Source: Yamagishiella unicocca
Lineage: Eukaryota > Chlorophyta > Chlorophyceae > Chlamydomonadales > Volvocaceae
NCBI GenBank assembly: GCA_003116995.1
Contig: BDSL01000004.1
Location: 2,294,001-2,358,000 of the forward strand
Direction: 5' to 3'
Length of the DNA stretch: 64,000 nt
Each line of letters opens with the position of its first letter. Positions within the stretch are counted from its first letter, which is position 1. Positions 34,851 to 47,600 of this stretch are shown piece after piece. A program made the translations under genes and the position numbers. Below the pieces are notes generated by a model. The model saw only the letters and a program-made list of their open reading frames with translations, did not search any database and was not told the DNA's origin.

Positions 34851-37800
34851 ATGGACAACTACCAGCTCGACCCGCGATGGGGAAAGCAGGGGTCACAGCA
34901 GCAGCAACAGCAGCACCACCAACACCAGCAGCAAGTCCAGCAGCAAGTCCAGCCGCAGGCCTCGCAACCCCAGACCCCGCCAGGTGGCTCGCGACCGGGT
35001 TCCTTTGCTGGGAGAGACAACTCATTTCGCCGGCCGCCCAGCCACCAGGACAGTTTTCGCAACGACGCTAGCTCCATGTCTATAGTATTCAACGCAAATT
35101 GGGTAAAGATCCTGAATCCTATTGGTGAAGGAGCTTTTTCGCGCGTATATGAGGGAATTTACACCAATCCTGACACGCTCGAGGAAAGCGTTGTCGCTGT
35201 GAAAATTCTAAAGAAGAACATGCTGAAGCGGAGATCCGACTGCCTACGCTTCATTAAGGAAGCCAAGATTATGACCAAGATTTGCCACAGGCGAGCTATC
35301 CTTTGCATGCATACGCTGTCTACTAACAAATTCCCTTCTCCACCGGGCCGCCGATACCGGCGCTTATTATGACAATGTACTGCATTATTTTGCTTTCGCG
35401 TTTAGTAGAAAGGAATCCGGATGACTGCAAACCCTTCAGTGTGGGCGACGCGAGCGGTTCTCACCATTTCCCTCCCCCGGACCGAACTTCGAAAGGGTTT
35501 GCATGGAAGATACTGCACGCATCTCGCCTGATCATACCCTGCGCTGTCCAGTCCAATCCCAACCCCCTCCACACCCACCGGGTCTACCCGCTCTCCTGGA
35601 GCCTGCTGCTTCGGGCGTACATCACCACATCCCCCCTGTCCATCCACATTACGAAACAATAGCAACCTGTTTTCAGCGAACTGGAACGGTCCCTCAGCAA
35701 CCAACAACCCAATATGGTGTGCGTGCCCGGCGCCCCATCCGATCGCAATTCCCACAGGAACATCGTCGCCTGCTACGGCATCGGCAAGTATGACGATGAG
35801 GACGACCAGAACCCTGGCTCGCTGTTCATCGTCCAGGAGCTAGTCCGGGGCGGCAACCTGCTGCACAAGGTGCTGGTCGGCAAGGCGCACTGCACCCCTC
35901 AATCCCGGCCTACGGCCAACCCCACGACCAACTCACAGTTTGCCTTGCCCAACGCACCACCAAGCGCACACGCGGACGAAGCAACGCGCCCCACCTCGCG
36001 CAAACTCAGGGGCAACGCACCACAATGCACCAGGGCGCCTCACCCCTCTCCGGAACCGGGCGGGGTGCCCATCCCTGGCCCCCCTCAATCGTGCCCTCCG
36101 GCTCCTGCCTCTCCCTGCCTTCTGCCCTTCCTGCCCCTGCTGCCTGTCCTACCCCCGCTGCCCCTCCTACCCCCGCCGCCCCTCCTACCCCCGCCGCCCC
36201 TCCCAGGTGTACAAGCAAATGCTAAACCGCCACAAGTGCGTGTACACAAGCGCTGAGGCGCTGGAGTGGCTGTGTGACGTGGCGGCCGGCATGCAGTACC
36301 TGCACTCCTCGTCGGAAATTAAGCCCATGATCATCCACCGCGACCTCAAGCTGGAGAACATCATGCTCATGCCGGACGAGGGACCCACGGGCACCGTAGC
36401 CAAGCTTGTGGACTTCGGACTCCACAAGGTGTGCGGGTGCTGGGTGGGATGGGTGCATGCGAGGGTGGCGATCGGGGGGTACTGCTCCGCTATCGGGCAG
36501 ATAAGTATGTTGCTTTACCTTAAACGAGTATTTACAGCAACCGCATGAACGTATCCCTGATATGGCCCGCGTTGGCGTGTCATGGGGTCACAACGGCTGC
36601 GAGGGACGCCTGAAGCCGCCAAAACGTTTGAATGGATGAGTCAGCAACGCAGCGGCGACGGCATTGGAGCTTCATAGGGTCGCGTCGTGAACACGGAAGA
36701 TGAGAAGCTTGGTGTGAATCGCAGGCTAGGGAGGTCCCGACTGCGTGACTGGGACGCGCTCTGAACACCAACCCACTGCTCCTGCTGCTACCCACTGCTC
36801 CTGCTGCTGCCGCCCACCGCTGGTGCCAGGTGATCGACGACCGCATCAAGAAGGTTGTGAAGCGCGTCATGTCGGAGGCCAACATGGGGGGAATGCTGGC
36901 TCGGCGCCACATGCAGCAGCAGCAGGTGGACGGGGAGACTGGCGAGGAGGAGGACGAGCTGGAGGCTGCGCTGGCGCAGCAGCGGCGCGAGCAGGCGGCC
37001 ATGATGGTGGCGACAGCGGCCGGCAGCGGCAGCGGCGCCGCCGCCTCCGGTGGAGCTGCGGCAGCGGGCTCGTCCAGCCCGTCGTCGCGCCTTCGGCGCG
37101 CTGGGGGTGATGCGGGCAGCGCCAACACCATGCCGGCCGTGAGCGAGGACGGCGAGGAGGAGGAGGGCGGCGGTGACGTGTTGGGAGACAGCCGCAACGG
37201 CTCCTTTTCGCGATCCCCCCTGGGGCGACCGGCGCAGCCCGCGATTCCCGAGGACGGCACTGCGTTGGAGGTGAGTGAGGTCGGGGCCGGCGGGTTGTGC
37301 TATGTTTGGGTGGACTGAATTGAGTAGGTGGTAGCGTGTGCAGTGAAGCGGGTTAAGTGTCTGAGGCGCATTGGAGGCGCACTGCAAACCGCAGCAGGAT
37401 CCAACCGAGGGTTCGGATGAATACAACGTAGGGGGGGAAGCGTGGCATATACGCTTAGACAGGTAGATTGCAGACGGCGCAAACGCGCCCATTACTTTGC
37501 CGGGGCGTCAAGAGCCGGGCCAACGTTTGACGGAGAGCATTGAGCGGAAGCCGCTGTAGGTGCCCATACGTTGCGTAAACTAGCGCGGCTAGCTCCAAGT
37601 TTTGTTGTTGCGTGCGCATGTCCTCCCTGAGGCCGCGAGCCAACCGATGGCTGATATCTAATAATGTGAGGGAGTTGCATGATGGCGCTGCCTGCGTGTG
37701 CAGCAGCCTGCACGCCGATAGGGTTCTTGAGGGTGTGCTCCACACCCTGAAGGTGTGCTCCACACCCTCAAGGAGCTCCCTTGAGGGTGTGGAGCAGACG

Positions 37801-40182
37801 CAGGCCGCTGAGGTGGTGGGGGGGGTGCGGGGCACGGAAGCGTCAGGCGCAGCCGCCATGAAAGCCCTCAGCTGTGGGGAGGGCGCCCCGGGCTGCGGCA
37901 AAGCCTACCGCGTGCCGAGGGAGCTGCGATGGATTATCTGGCGGCCGAGGGGCGGCCGAGATGCGATCACAAATACTACACCGGCTGCGAGGGGCTGGCA
38001 GCGGTGGGGTTGGCACGAGGCAATGGATATTTTAGCGTCTAAACACGTTCCGGCAATCCGGAGCCAGACAAAGCCATCGCTGTTGAGTCCGCGGACTAGC
38101 ACGCGCACCGACCCCAGGCTCCTCCCCGCTTCGCACCCCTGCCGCTGCCGCTGCCTGGCATCCTCCGTTTGGGGGCTCTTCCTTTCTTGGCTTCCAGTCT
38201 CCAGGCCACCTGCATCAGTCCTCGCTGTCGGCCGCCCTCCCTGTAGCACCCCGTCCGAGCCAAACCACTCGCGTCGTCAGTCCACCACCGGTCCACCACT
38301 ACCACGACATTGCCCAGGCCCGTGTATCCCAATCGCGTCTCCTATCCCCACGCCGCTCCCTTTCGTGTGCCGCTGTAACCAAGTTGAAATGGCGCCCACC
38401 AGCCACCACATAGGACTCCCGCTGACGACCTTTCTTTTCCCCGCCCATCCTCTCTCCCCTCCACTCCGACACACACGTTCAGGCCGGCACTCCGCAAGAC
38501 CCCGTCCGTCGCCTGAGGGCCTTGCCCAAGAAGCAGAACTCCATGCAGAAGCTGATGGCGAAGATGAAGGAGATCAAGCTGCGCGTCACGGGCAAGATGG
38601 CCGGTGACGGCGTAGGAGGCGAGGGCGGCGTCATTGGTGGCCCCCTCCCTGGCGCCACCCCACAGCCCGCTGGCGCCCTGGCGTCCAAGCCCGCGGAGGA
38701 AGCTGAAGCGAGCCCGGATGCGCGCGAGCGGCAGACAAAGATTGCGCAGAACGAGGCGCTGCTAAATAAGATCATCCAGCAGCAGAACTCGACCATGGCC
38801 GCCACCGAGAAGGCACAGGTAGGCTACGGGTGGTATGACGTCATGTCGCTGAAAGCAGGGGCAGACTTCATATCAAGAGGGAGACGATTAATCAATCGCA
38901 TGTGTCGAACCTTGGCCTTCCTTCGATGCAGATCATGGACGACCTGGGCATCATGGCTGGGCCGGCGGCGTCCGAGAAGAAACGTGCACCGCCACGCCGC
39001 GCGGTCACCTGGGTGAACGAAGTCAGGTGTGGCAGGAGGGGGCATGAGAGGAAACGCGTAGGCAGGCGCCGAAACGTGTGGCAAGGGCCGGGCCGGGTCT
39101 GGGAGGGTATCCAGTTGCGCAAGCGTGTACGGTGTTGGTATAACCTCAATCCGGCTGATGTGCGTTTAACGGTCCGCTGAGCCGCGTGCGTGCGGAGGAG
39201 GCAGTAAATGCGGATGTGCGAAGAGCACCACACACCCCGGGCTGCAGGACTCGGATTCAGCTGGCTGCGGCACGTGTTGCGTCTGCACCCGCTGCACCCG
39301 CCGCAGGTACAACCTGACGGAGGCTGTGGGCTCGTGGGCCTACATGGCGCCCGAGGTGGTGCTGGGCCAGCCGTACAACGAGAAGGTGGACGTCTTCAGC
39401 TTCGGCGTCATCCTGTTTGAGGTGCTCAACCGCAAGCTGATGCTCGTGGACGAGATCAAGAACGACCCGCGCAAGGACGCGCAGGTGGGCGGGCCGGGAG
39501 GGCCCTCGGGTGGCACGGTGCGGGTAGGCGATAGCATCCCTCCCTACCTCCCTAGCTGCCTACCTGCCGGCTCCCTTGCTGAGATGTCGGCGGCCGCCAC
39601 TGCGACGGCTTCTCCCCCTATGCTGCTGCACGCAGGCCTACGCTGAGCGGGTGGCGCGAGGCTTTCGGCCCGAGATCCCGCGCCGCTGGCCCGACCAGCT
39701 GCGGGAGCTGATCACCATGTGTTGGGCTCAGGTGGGTCTTGCGCAGCTGAGCGGGGTACGCGGGGCGCGCAGGGGGACGCGGGGCGCGCAGGGGGAAGCG
39801 GGGCGCGCAGGGGGCCACCCGGGGTTTGGGGAGTGCCGGCGCTCACTCCTGCTATCCTGCTATCCTCCTAAATGTCCGGCGAGCCCTCCTTGCCTTGCGA
39901 CCCGCTTGCTGGCCGGGTCCCTACCCATCACCAGATCAACACGCGGGGCTGGGACTCCCACCTCCACAAATGCCTGCCCGCCCCTGCAAGAATGTCGTTG
40001 TGCCGCCACCTCACCCCTGGCCCCACCTGCCCTCCTCGGCTGCCCTCCTCGGCTGCCCTCAGGATCCTCACCTCCGGCCCAACTTCACGGCGGTGGTGGA
40101 CATGCTGGAGGACGTGGTCAACAGCGGCTGCGTGTCCAAGCTGGACATCATGTACTGGAGCCGCCCCGGGGGCTTCGCATGA
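34851..40182 (+). CDS. TKL-type protein kinase with a ~290-residue insertion in the activation segment
   Basis: 679 aa from exons 34851-35290, 35758-35869, 36207-36428, 36830-37270, 38483-38818, 38932-39026, 39307-39484, 39636-39731, 40063-40182. The start ATG (aaacATGG) is preferred over upstream GTG frames. N-terminus: Gln/His tract (residues 15-35). Kinase elements: glycine loop G-E-G-A-F-S-R-V (92-99), K118 in V-A-V-K, E137 as likely C-helix Glu, H-R-D (228-230) with L-K-L-E-N, and D-F-G (253-255). After residue 258 comes ~290 residues of charged, coiled-coil-like sequence encoded by exons 4-6, before N-L-T-E-A-V-G-S-W-A-Y-M-A-P-E-V (551-566) and the C-lobe end. All catalytic residues are present, so an active Ser/Thr or dual-specificity kinase is expected. 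The substrate is unknown. Intron 1 uses a GC donor (CACAG|GCGAGC). Confidence 0.88.
34894..34970 (+). repeat. CAG/CAC-rich (poly-Gln/His) coding tract
   Basis: Imperfect cag/caa/cac repeats encode the Q/H-rich leader of the TKL kinase. Confidence 0.9.
36145..36206 (+). repeat. 18-bp pyrimidine tandem repeat directly before a splice acceptor
   Basis: About three units of cctcctacccccgccgcc run straight into the acceptor of kinase exon 3 (tcccag|GTG), making an extended polypyrimidine tract. Confidence 0.85.
37757..37795. repeat. 17-bp perfect inverted repeat with 5-nt loop
   Basis: gctccacaccctcaagg / agctc / ccttgagggtgtggagc. Two further copies of gtgctccacaccct precede it (37734-37762). 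It lies in the 1.2-kb intron 4 of the kinase gene and would form a strong RNA hairpin. Confidence 0.95.
39755..39815 (+). repeat. 20-21-bp GC-rich tandem repeat, three units
   Basis: Units of cgcggggcgcgcaggggga in kinase intron 8 (39732-40062). Confidence 0.85.
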
Positions 40183-43100
40183 GCGGGGGTGCGTTTGGCG
40201 GGGGCGGCAGCAACACCCGCCCACAGAATCACGCTGGCAGGCGTGCAGCTGGAGTCATGTAGACGCAGTCGTAGCCTTGAGGGAAGCTGCAGTCGTAGCC
40301 TTGAGGGAAGCTGCAGTCGTAGCCGCCAGGGCCGCGCTGCAGGCTGGGACGGCAGCTGCGAAGAGATGCCATGAGGATCGGTGTGACGGCCGTTCTAAGA
40401 CATTGAGATAAGGCAAGGAGAGGGCCAGGATGTGGTTGGAGGAGCAAGATGTGGGAGCCAGGGGCAAAGCGATGGGGGCGCGCACCGGTAACGTTGCGCG
40501 GGTCCAATTCGTGGGCTGACGTTGGCCCCGAAAAGATATGGCGTGCATTTATTTTGAGCCGTTCAGGTCCCAGCGACTTGCCTGTGTGCAGTGGAGCTAG
40601 TGACGCATGGGAAGTCATCCCACGTGTCCGTGAGAAGGTGCAAATGCGTCGTCGGCAGCCCTGGCGCGCCTGAACGCAAGGCGAGGGGCTTGTTGCTTTG
40701 GTCGTAATCGCCGGCTGCGCACCGCAGGATGGTGTTGGTGGCCGTAGGAGTGCATTGGGGGCGGACTGGGGGGGGTTGGGAACCCCCTTCGGATACCTGC
40801 CGAGCTGCGTGGCCTGTGTGCTTTCCCGGCAGGCACGTTCTGCACCGGGTCCTTGTGCCCCGCGTGGCGCTCGTACACGCGTATACACGCTCCCAGGCAA
40901 CTATGCTCCTGTGAAGAACCCCGTCTCGAGCTCCCAAGCATGGCTGTGGCATCTGCCATGGCGTCCTATTTAGGCGACGACTACGATGGGGGGAGGGGCG
41001 GGGCATGAACCCTGGCCGAGGGGGGTTGAGGCCGCGACGAATGGCCGGTGAATCCCAACCCGAAATAGTAACGGCGGCGGGCAGCCGCTTCGTTGTTGAC
41101 AACTTAACCGTCGATATTCATCCCACCATTGTTTAGCGGCGCGCAGCCCGGCCAGGCGGTAGTCGACGAGTCGGGTGCTGCGTCCGCGATGGGCGGGAGA
41201 ACACGATTGCGAGGTGTGAGCCTCACCTCAGAAATAAGAGGCTCATGGCCGTTTCATCGATCGCCTCGGCCTTCCGTGCGAGCGATCCTGAGGCCAGGCC
41301 GACCTGGCCCGGCTGGCTCGCCGGGCCCTATGCCCCATCATGTGTTTATGTTAAGACGTGCCGGACGGGATCGCAAGCTGGTGGTAGTATGATGTCGTAG
41401 GGTTGGCAGGCGGACGAGTGCCACAGAAGGCGGTGATTCTGCTGCCGTCTCCACTCTCCACTCGATCCAGGGCCATGTAGGATTAGCCTCGTGAGCTGGC
41501 CTGCAGTAGTTCCGCAGCCTTCTGCTGTCTACCGTGTGTGCGGCGACTCCCGCAGTCTACCGTGTGTGCGGCGACTCCCGCAGTCGGGAGGCTGAATCGT
41601 CTGGCCGGCGGGGCGGGGGCTGCAGGCGGCGGGAGGAGGCGGGGAGGACGCGAGCCAGCTGCTCCAGCCGCCTCTGCCTTTCCCGCGCTCGCTGTCACCG
41701 CCGCGCTGGTTCCGTCGGTGGCGTGATTTGTTATGGCGCTAGCGGCCATGGGGTCCTTTTCGACAAGCGGTGTGTGTGCGCCGGTCTTCTAGGTGAACGG
41801 CGCGACAGCGCGCGCGGCTGGCGTGGGCGGTGGAGTGGCGACAGCCACCGTGTCGGGTGTTGCTTCACGTGCTGGGGAGCTGTGGCGGCCGTGCCCTTGT
41901 GTTGTGGTAGGTTCGACGGCGCTCGGTGGTTGGGCGGCGCCGGGAGCCGCCCGTGACTGCGCATGTCGTACGGTGCGCCGGCCCGTTCGCCTTCCCCTCG
42001 CCACCTGCGGCTCATGCTGCGGTTTCCTTTTGAACGTGCTATGACTACACTCGTGACAAGTCACTGCTCCGGGTCGAACCGCGGACTCCGACCCTGGGTT
42101 CCCCGTTCTGCCAGAGTGACACATGTGTGATTGGCTGGGCTTTCGCTCTTCGGGGTCGTGATCAGCCCGCCGTGATGTGGCGGCGACGCCAAGGGAGGAG
42201 CAGGCGCGCGAGGTTGGGGCTGGAGGGGATGGCTGTACCATTGACATGGCTTCCTCATCACACAGGGCGTGACACCTGGCAGACACATATCGCAGTGCTG
42301 CTGGCCGCCCTTGCTGAGCTGCGTGCACACACCCCGCGGATCCAACCATTATGAGCCCCTTGCGTTGCTTGTCATTCCGCAGCGACGCATTTGAGTGCCG
42401 CGGTGGCTTCAGGGTTTTGGGGACTGCGTCCGATGCGTCCTGTCCTCTTTGGGTTTCCGCGCGGACCACGGCGGGAGTTGTTGCGTAGGAGAGAGCGCAG
42501 GTGTGATGTACGGCAATAAGTAAACCCTTAGGCTCGGGGGACGTGGTGCGCGACCATGGCAGAGGGAGGCTCAGGTTGGGCGTGAGGGAGGAAGGCAGGT
42601 GCTTGGGGTCGTCCCTGGCGCTGAGGAATGAAGCCTGGGCGGGCGATTCTTGGATCCGCCGCCCCCCCCCCCCGAAGAGACTGTTTTGAAATTGTGTGGC
42701 GTGGCGTGGATGGCAGCGCCCGCGCGAGCGGTGCACGTTTTGGCCCATCGGCCTCCGCTCCGCCGGCTTGTCTGACGGTGGGGGTTTTCGTGTTGGTGTA
42801 CTGCATTGTGCATTCGCCCCGCGAACGCAAGTTCTGATAAGATGGCGGCTTGCATGCGGGACCCCGGCTGGGTGCCACGCCGGAGGGCGCGTTTGGGTGG
42901 CTTGAGGGCTTGTGCTGACGCGGGGTGGGGGCGGCCGGCGGCATCGTGGTGAGTCGCGCGATACGGGCCGGCGTCAAGGCAGAGCTGGGCAGGGCATAAC
43001 CCTATGTTACCATCTACCTTGTCCGGGGCTCGTCCTTGCTTTCGCTGCATCGACATGAACCAAAGACTCGAAGCCGTAATAACTAATAAGCCCATGGTAG

Positions 43101-44639
43101 CAGTTATGGAAAGCACTGGCTCGGTGGTGTGGGTTGATAAGAGCTGAGCCTAGAGAGTCCCAGACAATCACGTGGATGCAGGGTAGCGGTTGCTGAGGCG
43201 GCCGGCCAGCCGAACGTGTGTTGACCAGCCTCCGGTCGTTGGGGTTGTCTTCGAAGGTGCTGACTCTGCTGCTGAAAGACACATTGCACGGAGCTCTTGC
43301 GCAGCTCCGAAGCCGCTGCTGAAAGACAGCCAACCCCTTGGGACACCACGTCCGGCCAGCCGGACTGAGAGCACCGCTGTTGACAACGTCCCTCCACACG
43401 CCTCCGCCCACGCCAGCAGTCCGGGGTCAGCCAGCAGCTATCGGGCAGGACCGACCAGTGAACGCGACCGTGCACGACTCAGGCAGGCGACACAGGAGCA
43501 GCGGCCGAAGCTGGCGGCCGTTTCTGGTTAAATCCGGCTAATTCGGCCATTTATGGTTTCGCGTTACACCATATTACCAACGCGGCCCAGCACCATATTA
43601 CCGACATGACAGAGGAGGAGCGGCGTTTTGCTGGTGCTGGACCGCGTTGGCCGCCTGTTCCGCGCGCCGCTCCTCCGAGGACAGGATACCAAACTAGCTC
43701 AGCTCTCCGACCCTCACCCAACAAGGACCCAACATATATCCGTGCTGACAATGTGCTGGCCCCGCATTTGTTCCGGCTTCGAGGAAGCCGACACCCTTTG
43801 TCATACTGCGGAGGGAGCCCTTGAAGGCGTTACCCGCACCACAAAGGCCCTCGATTCCTCCCATTTATGGTTGCAGCTCGCTGTGGCAGCCATCCGTCCA
43901 TAGTGGAAAGAGTTGAGTGGGGCTTCCAGAAAGGGGCGGGCGCTGCACCTTTGTCCTCCGCTCGCGCAACGTGGGGCAGTCATAGGCGCGTGGGCTTGGA
44001 GGGGTAAGACACTCCATTCATATATGTGGGCCGTATCGCCCAGAAGGCAAGTACTGGTATGTGGCGGCGAGGCAGAACAAAAACGACTCCGACGTACGGT
44101 GTCAAAAAGGCCCCCCTTGAACGCAATTGACGTGGGGCGGCCATGCATGGTACATGACGCATCGTTGGGTCGAACAGACGCTACTGGCCACCAGACTCAA
44201 GAGTCAAGCAATTGCAGGTGGCAAGTACCGCTGTGCAGGTGAACCGCGGAAGCAAAATCGCACTAGGCCGCCCGCAGCTTCTTAACACAAAGAATCAGCA
44301 CCTGCGCCAGCTTGCTCCCTGGAGGGAATTGCAAGGACAAGCTGGTAGCTTCTACAGAGCTTTGACCTGCGATTTCCACAGGTGCGGAACGAGCCTCAGA
44401 AGCAGCAGCAGGCGAAGCGACCCGCGGGTCGCCGCGATAACTCCGCCGGGGCCCCATTGCCTTCCGCCCAATTTCAGACCACAGGACAGGCCATCGGCAC
44501 CTGCTTGCGCGGGCGCCTCCTTCTCCGTACCACCACCACCACCGCCACCACCACCACCACCACGCATCCGACTACGTCATCAAGCAGACCGCCACAGCCG
44601 CCGGCGCCCACGTCAGCACAAACACCAGCGCCCGGGCCC
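40183..44639. other. Gene-free interval between the kinase and ABCG genes
   Basis: About 4.4 kb. It starts with the kinase 3' flank and a 24-bp repeat (40265-40325) and ends with the likely 5' UTR or first intron of the ABCG gene (a cacag|g acceptor sits at 44380). Several long minus-strand frames exist (for example 41789-42748) but have no domains, splice logic or codon character, and mirror GC-rich sequence. Short duplications (caccatattacc at 43567 and 43590; gctgctgaaagaca at 43268 and 43315) are the only structure seen. Confidence 0.55.
40265..40325 (+). repeat. 24-bp direct repeat after the kinase stop codon
   Basis: About 2.5 units of gtagccttgagggaagctgc in the presumed 3' UTR of the TKL kinase. 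Confidence 0.9.
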
Positions 44640-47600
44640 ATGGACCCTCCCAGCCGCGCCGCCCCGACAGCCTCCCAGCCGCCGTTCAATTCCCACGATG
44701 GCGCCAACAGCCCCTTCCTGCTCCAGCAGCGTACGGCCCCCGGGATCGAAGTGTCCAGAACACGCGGCGGCGGCGGCGCCGCCGCCGCCGCCGCGGCGGC
44801 GCTAACCCGGCGCCGCAGCGACGAGGACGCCAGCGGCGGCGGCGCCGCCGTCGTCGCCGCCCCCGCGCGCGCGCCGCGGCTCTCCCTTCAACAGCCTCAC
44901 TCCAGGGAGGGGCCGCCCTCAGCTGCGGCGGCTTCGCCGCTGCCTCTGGACCCCCCCGACGGCGACCTCCTCGCTGCGTCGTCGTCGTCTCAGCAGCACC
45001 TGTGGCATGAGGAGCGGCAGCGGCGGCGGAACATTGAGGACGCGGTGCGCATGCACAGCGGCGAGGCGCAGGGAATCGCGGCGGCGGCGATGCCCTGGGT
45101 GACGTACGACGGCGCGGATCCAGGCACGTGGGCTGGCGGGAGCGCGGCTGGGGGCTGGGGTGGAGGCTGGGGTACGGGAGCCGGAGGGCGTGCGCGCGTG
45201 CATCTGCGCCCTCCTGGTATGTTTCCAACTGCCGCAACTGCCGCAACTGCCGCAACTGCCGCATCCCAGCCGGGGACAACTACGAGGCCACGGCTCTCGC
45301 CTCCGCCACGTCTTCAGCGATAGCACTCCCCCGGCCCCTCCCCCTACACCCAGTGCTCCAGCATGCGCCAACAAAGCCGATGTCCCACGACCATGCGCCA
45401 ATTATCCGGTCCCTGTCGTTTAAACGGTTTTCATGCCATCCCCGCGCCCGATGCTGGCCACACCTCCCGCACTTCGTCTCCCCTCCCCTGACCCCGGCGG
45501 GGCTCGCAGGGCTGCCCGGCCCAGCCCAGGAAGCCCTCCGGCGCCGCGGCGGTGCCCGTCCCGTGAGCTTCGAGGAGCGAGCCGCCGGCGTCGAGGACCC
45601 CGATGTACGACACGACAGGGGCGAGCCAGGCGGCCCCCAGGAGGCCTTTTCCCGCCCATCACCCAACCGCAGGACCAGTGGCGCCGGAGGCGGAGGCCCT
45701 TGGACTCCCTCCCTGGCGCAGCGCCTCATCCGCACCGCCAGTGGCGGCCGCACCGCCAGCGGCGAACCTCCCACCGCCGCCACAGCTGCCAACAACACGA
45801 ATCACCACCACAATACCGTTAACAACAACCACCACAACGACGTCCCGCCGGCCGGCGCCGCCGACAGCGGCGGCGGGAACGCAGGCGGGAACCTGTACGG
45901 CGACTTGCTGGCGCCCCTGGAGCCGTGCCAGCAGGTGGTCCTCCGCTTCGACAGCATCAGCTCCTTCGTCCCTGCGCAGATGCACCCACCATCGCTGCTG
46001 CAGCGCACGCGCCAGGCGGCGGTGTGGCTGCGCGCCTGGCGCCGGAGGACGGCTCTTCGCCAGGGGAGCGGGGGGAGCCGCCTGCCGCAGGCCGAGGCCA
46101 GGAAGCTGGAGGGGGTGAGGCCCAGGGGGCCGGCGGGCCCCTTCGCCCCCCGGCCCAGGCGCCAGATCCTGTTCGACGTGTCGGGTCGGGTGCTGCCAGG
46201 TGGGTGTCTCCAGCGGGCAAGGAGGGGGTTGAGGAAGGTCCGGGTGAGGGGGTGAGGCAAGAGGTCTGATTGCCGGCTTAGTCCAGCGCACAACCAATAC
46301 CGGTACTAACCCACCCAACCGACCGACCTTGCCCCCCCCCCCTCCCCCGGGATCCCACCACCAACCCCCAACCATGCACTGCCGCGTCTACCTTCAGCCT
46401 CACCCCCGCCCCCCTGTCCCAACTCGCCACCCCAAATCCAATTTTGTACGGCGCGTACGACAGGCCAGGTGCTGGCGCTGATGGGCCCCAGCGGCAGCGG
46501 CAAGACGAGCCTGCTGTCAGTCCTGGGAGGCAGGACGCCCTCAGCGGTAACGGTTCGCGGCGCGGTGACGGTTGACGGGGCGCCGCTGACGAAGGCCATG
46601 CGGCGCAAGATCGGGTTCGTACTGCAGGTGGGCGGTTGGTGGTTACGGTGGTTGGTGGAGCGAAGCGCAGTCCCAGCGCGGGGGGTGGCGTCTGGCAGCG
46701 GATGGGCGTGGGGCGAGTGGCTGGCTGGCAGGACAGGGGGGGGGGGTTGTAAGGAGGGGCGGAGGCATAAGGGGCAGAGAAAGAAGAGGTCAAGATATAA
46801 AAAACTAAAACCCTAAACCCTAAGGGAGCCCGGTGGTGCGCTTAGCTTTTTTGGAGCCCCGCCCCAAATCCAGAATATGGCACCTGTCGCTTATTGTGCG
46901 TGCTGTAATGCCCGTACATGGTGCCATACTGCCGTACAATGTGACGTGCAATCTGTCGGCTGTGCCCAGGATGACGTGCTGTACGAGACGCTGACTGTGC
47001 ATGAGACGCTGCTGTATGCGGGGCTGCTGCGGCTGCCGCGGTTGATGGCCGCGGAGGAGAAGCGGCGGCGCGTGGAGGCGGTGGTGGCGGGGCTGGGGCT
47101 GGGGCGCAGCCGTGACACAATCATCGGCGGCTTCTTCCGGCGAGGAATATCAGGTGGGTAGGTTTCGAGGAAGACCCGTGGATGCCAGAAAAACCATTTA
47201 GAACAGACGTTCTCAGGCGGGTCGGTGGGTCGGCGGGTCGGTGGGTCGGTGGGTCGGTGGGTCGGTGGGTCGGTGGGTCGGTGGGTCGGTGGGATTGTGG
47301 TTGGATGACCCTAAACTACTGGGTACCGGTATTACCCGCCATTACCCGCCAGGCGGCGAGCGCAAGCGCGTCAGTGTCGGTCACGAGCTGCTGATCAACC
47401 CTGCCGTACTCATGTTGGACGAGCCGACCAGTGGCCTGGACTCCACGACGGCGCTGCACCTCGTGCAGCTGCTGCGGCAGGTGGGTGGGTGTGTATGTGT
47501 GTTTGTTTGGGGGGATGCAAAAAAGAACCGTTTACCCCCAGGGGGGAGGGGGATCACGGTGACTGTGGAAAACACACGTGTGTTGAGGAGCGTTGCGAGA

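Noticed and set aside
36580..37260. 226-codon minus-strand frame
   Set aside because: Antisense to exon 4 of the TKL kinase, which has matching phases and family context.
42050..42130. Possible tRNA on the minus strand (gcggttcgacccgga)
   Set aside because: The T-arm stem does not pair and no matching acceptor or anticodon arms were found.
41789..42748. 319-codon minus-strand frame in the kinase-ABCG interval
   Set aside because: No domain, no splice context, composition typical of random GC-rich sequence.
45659..46375. 238-codon minus-strand frame
   Set aside because: Antisense to ABCG exon 2, which leads in frame into the Walker A exon.
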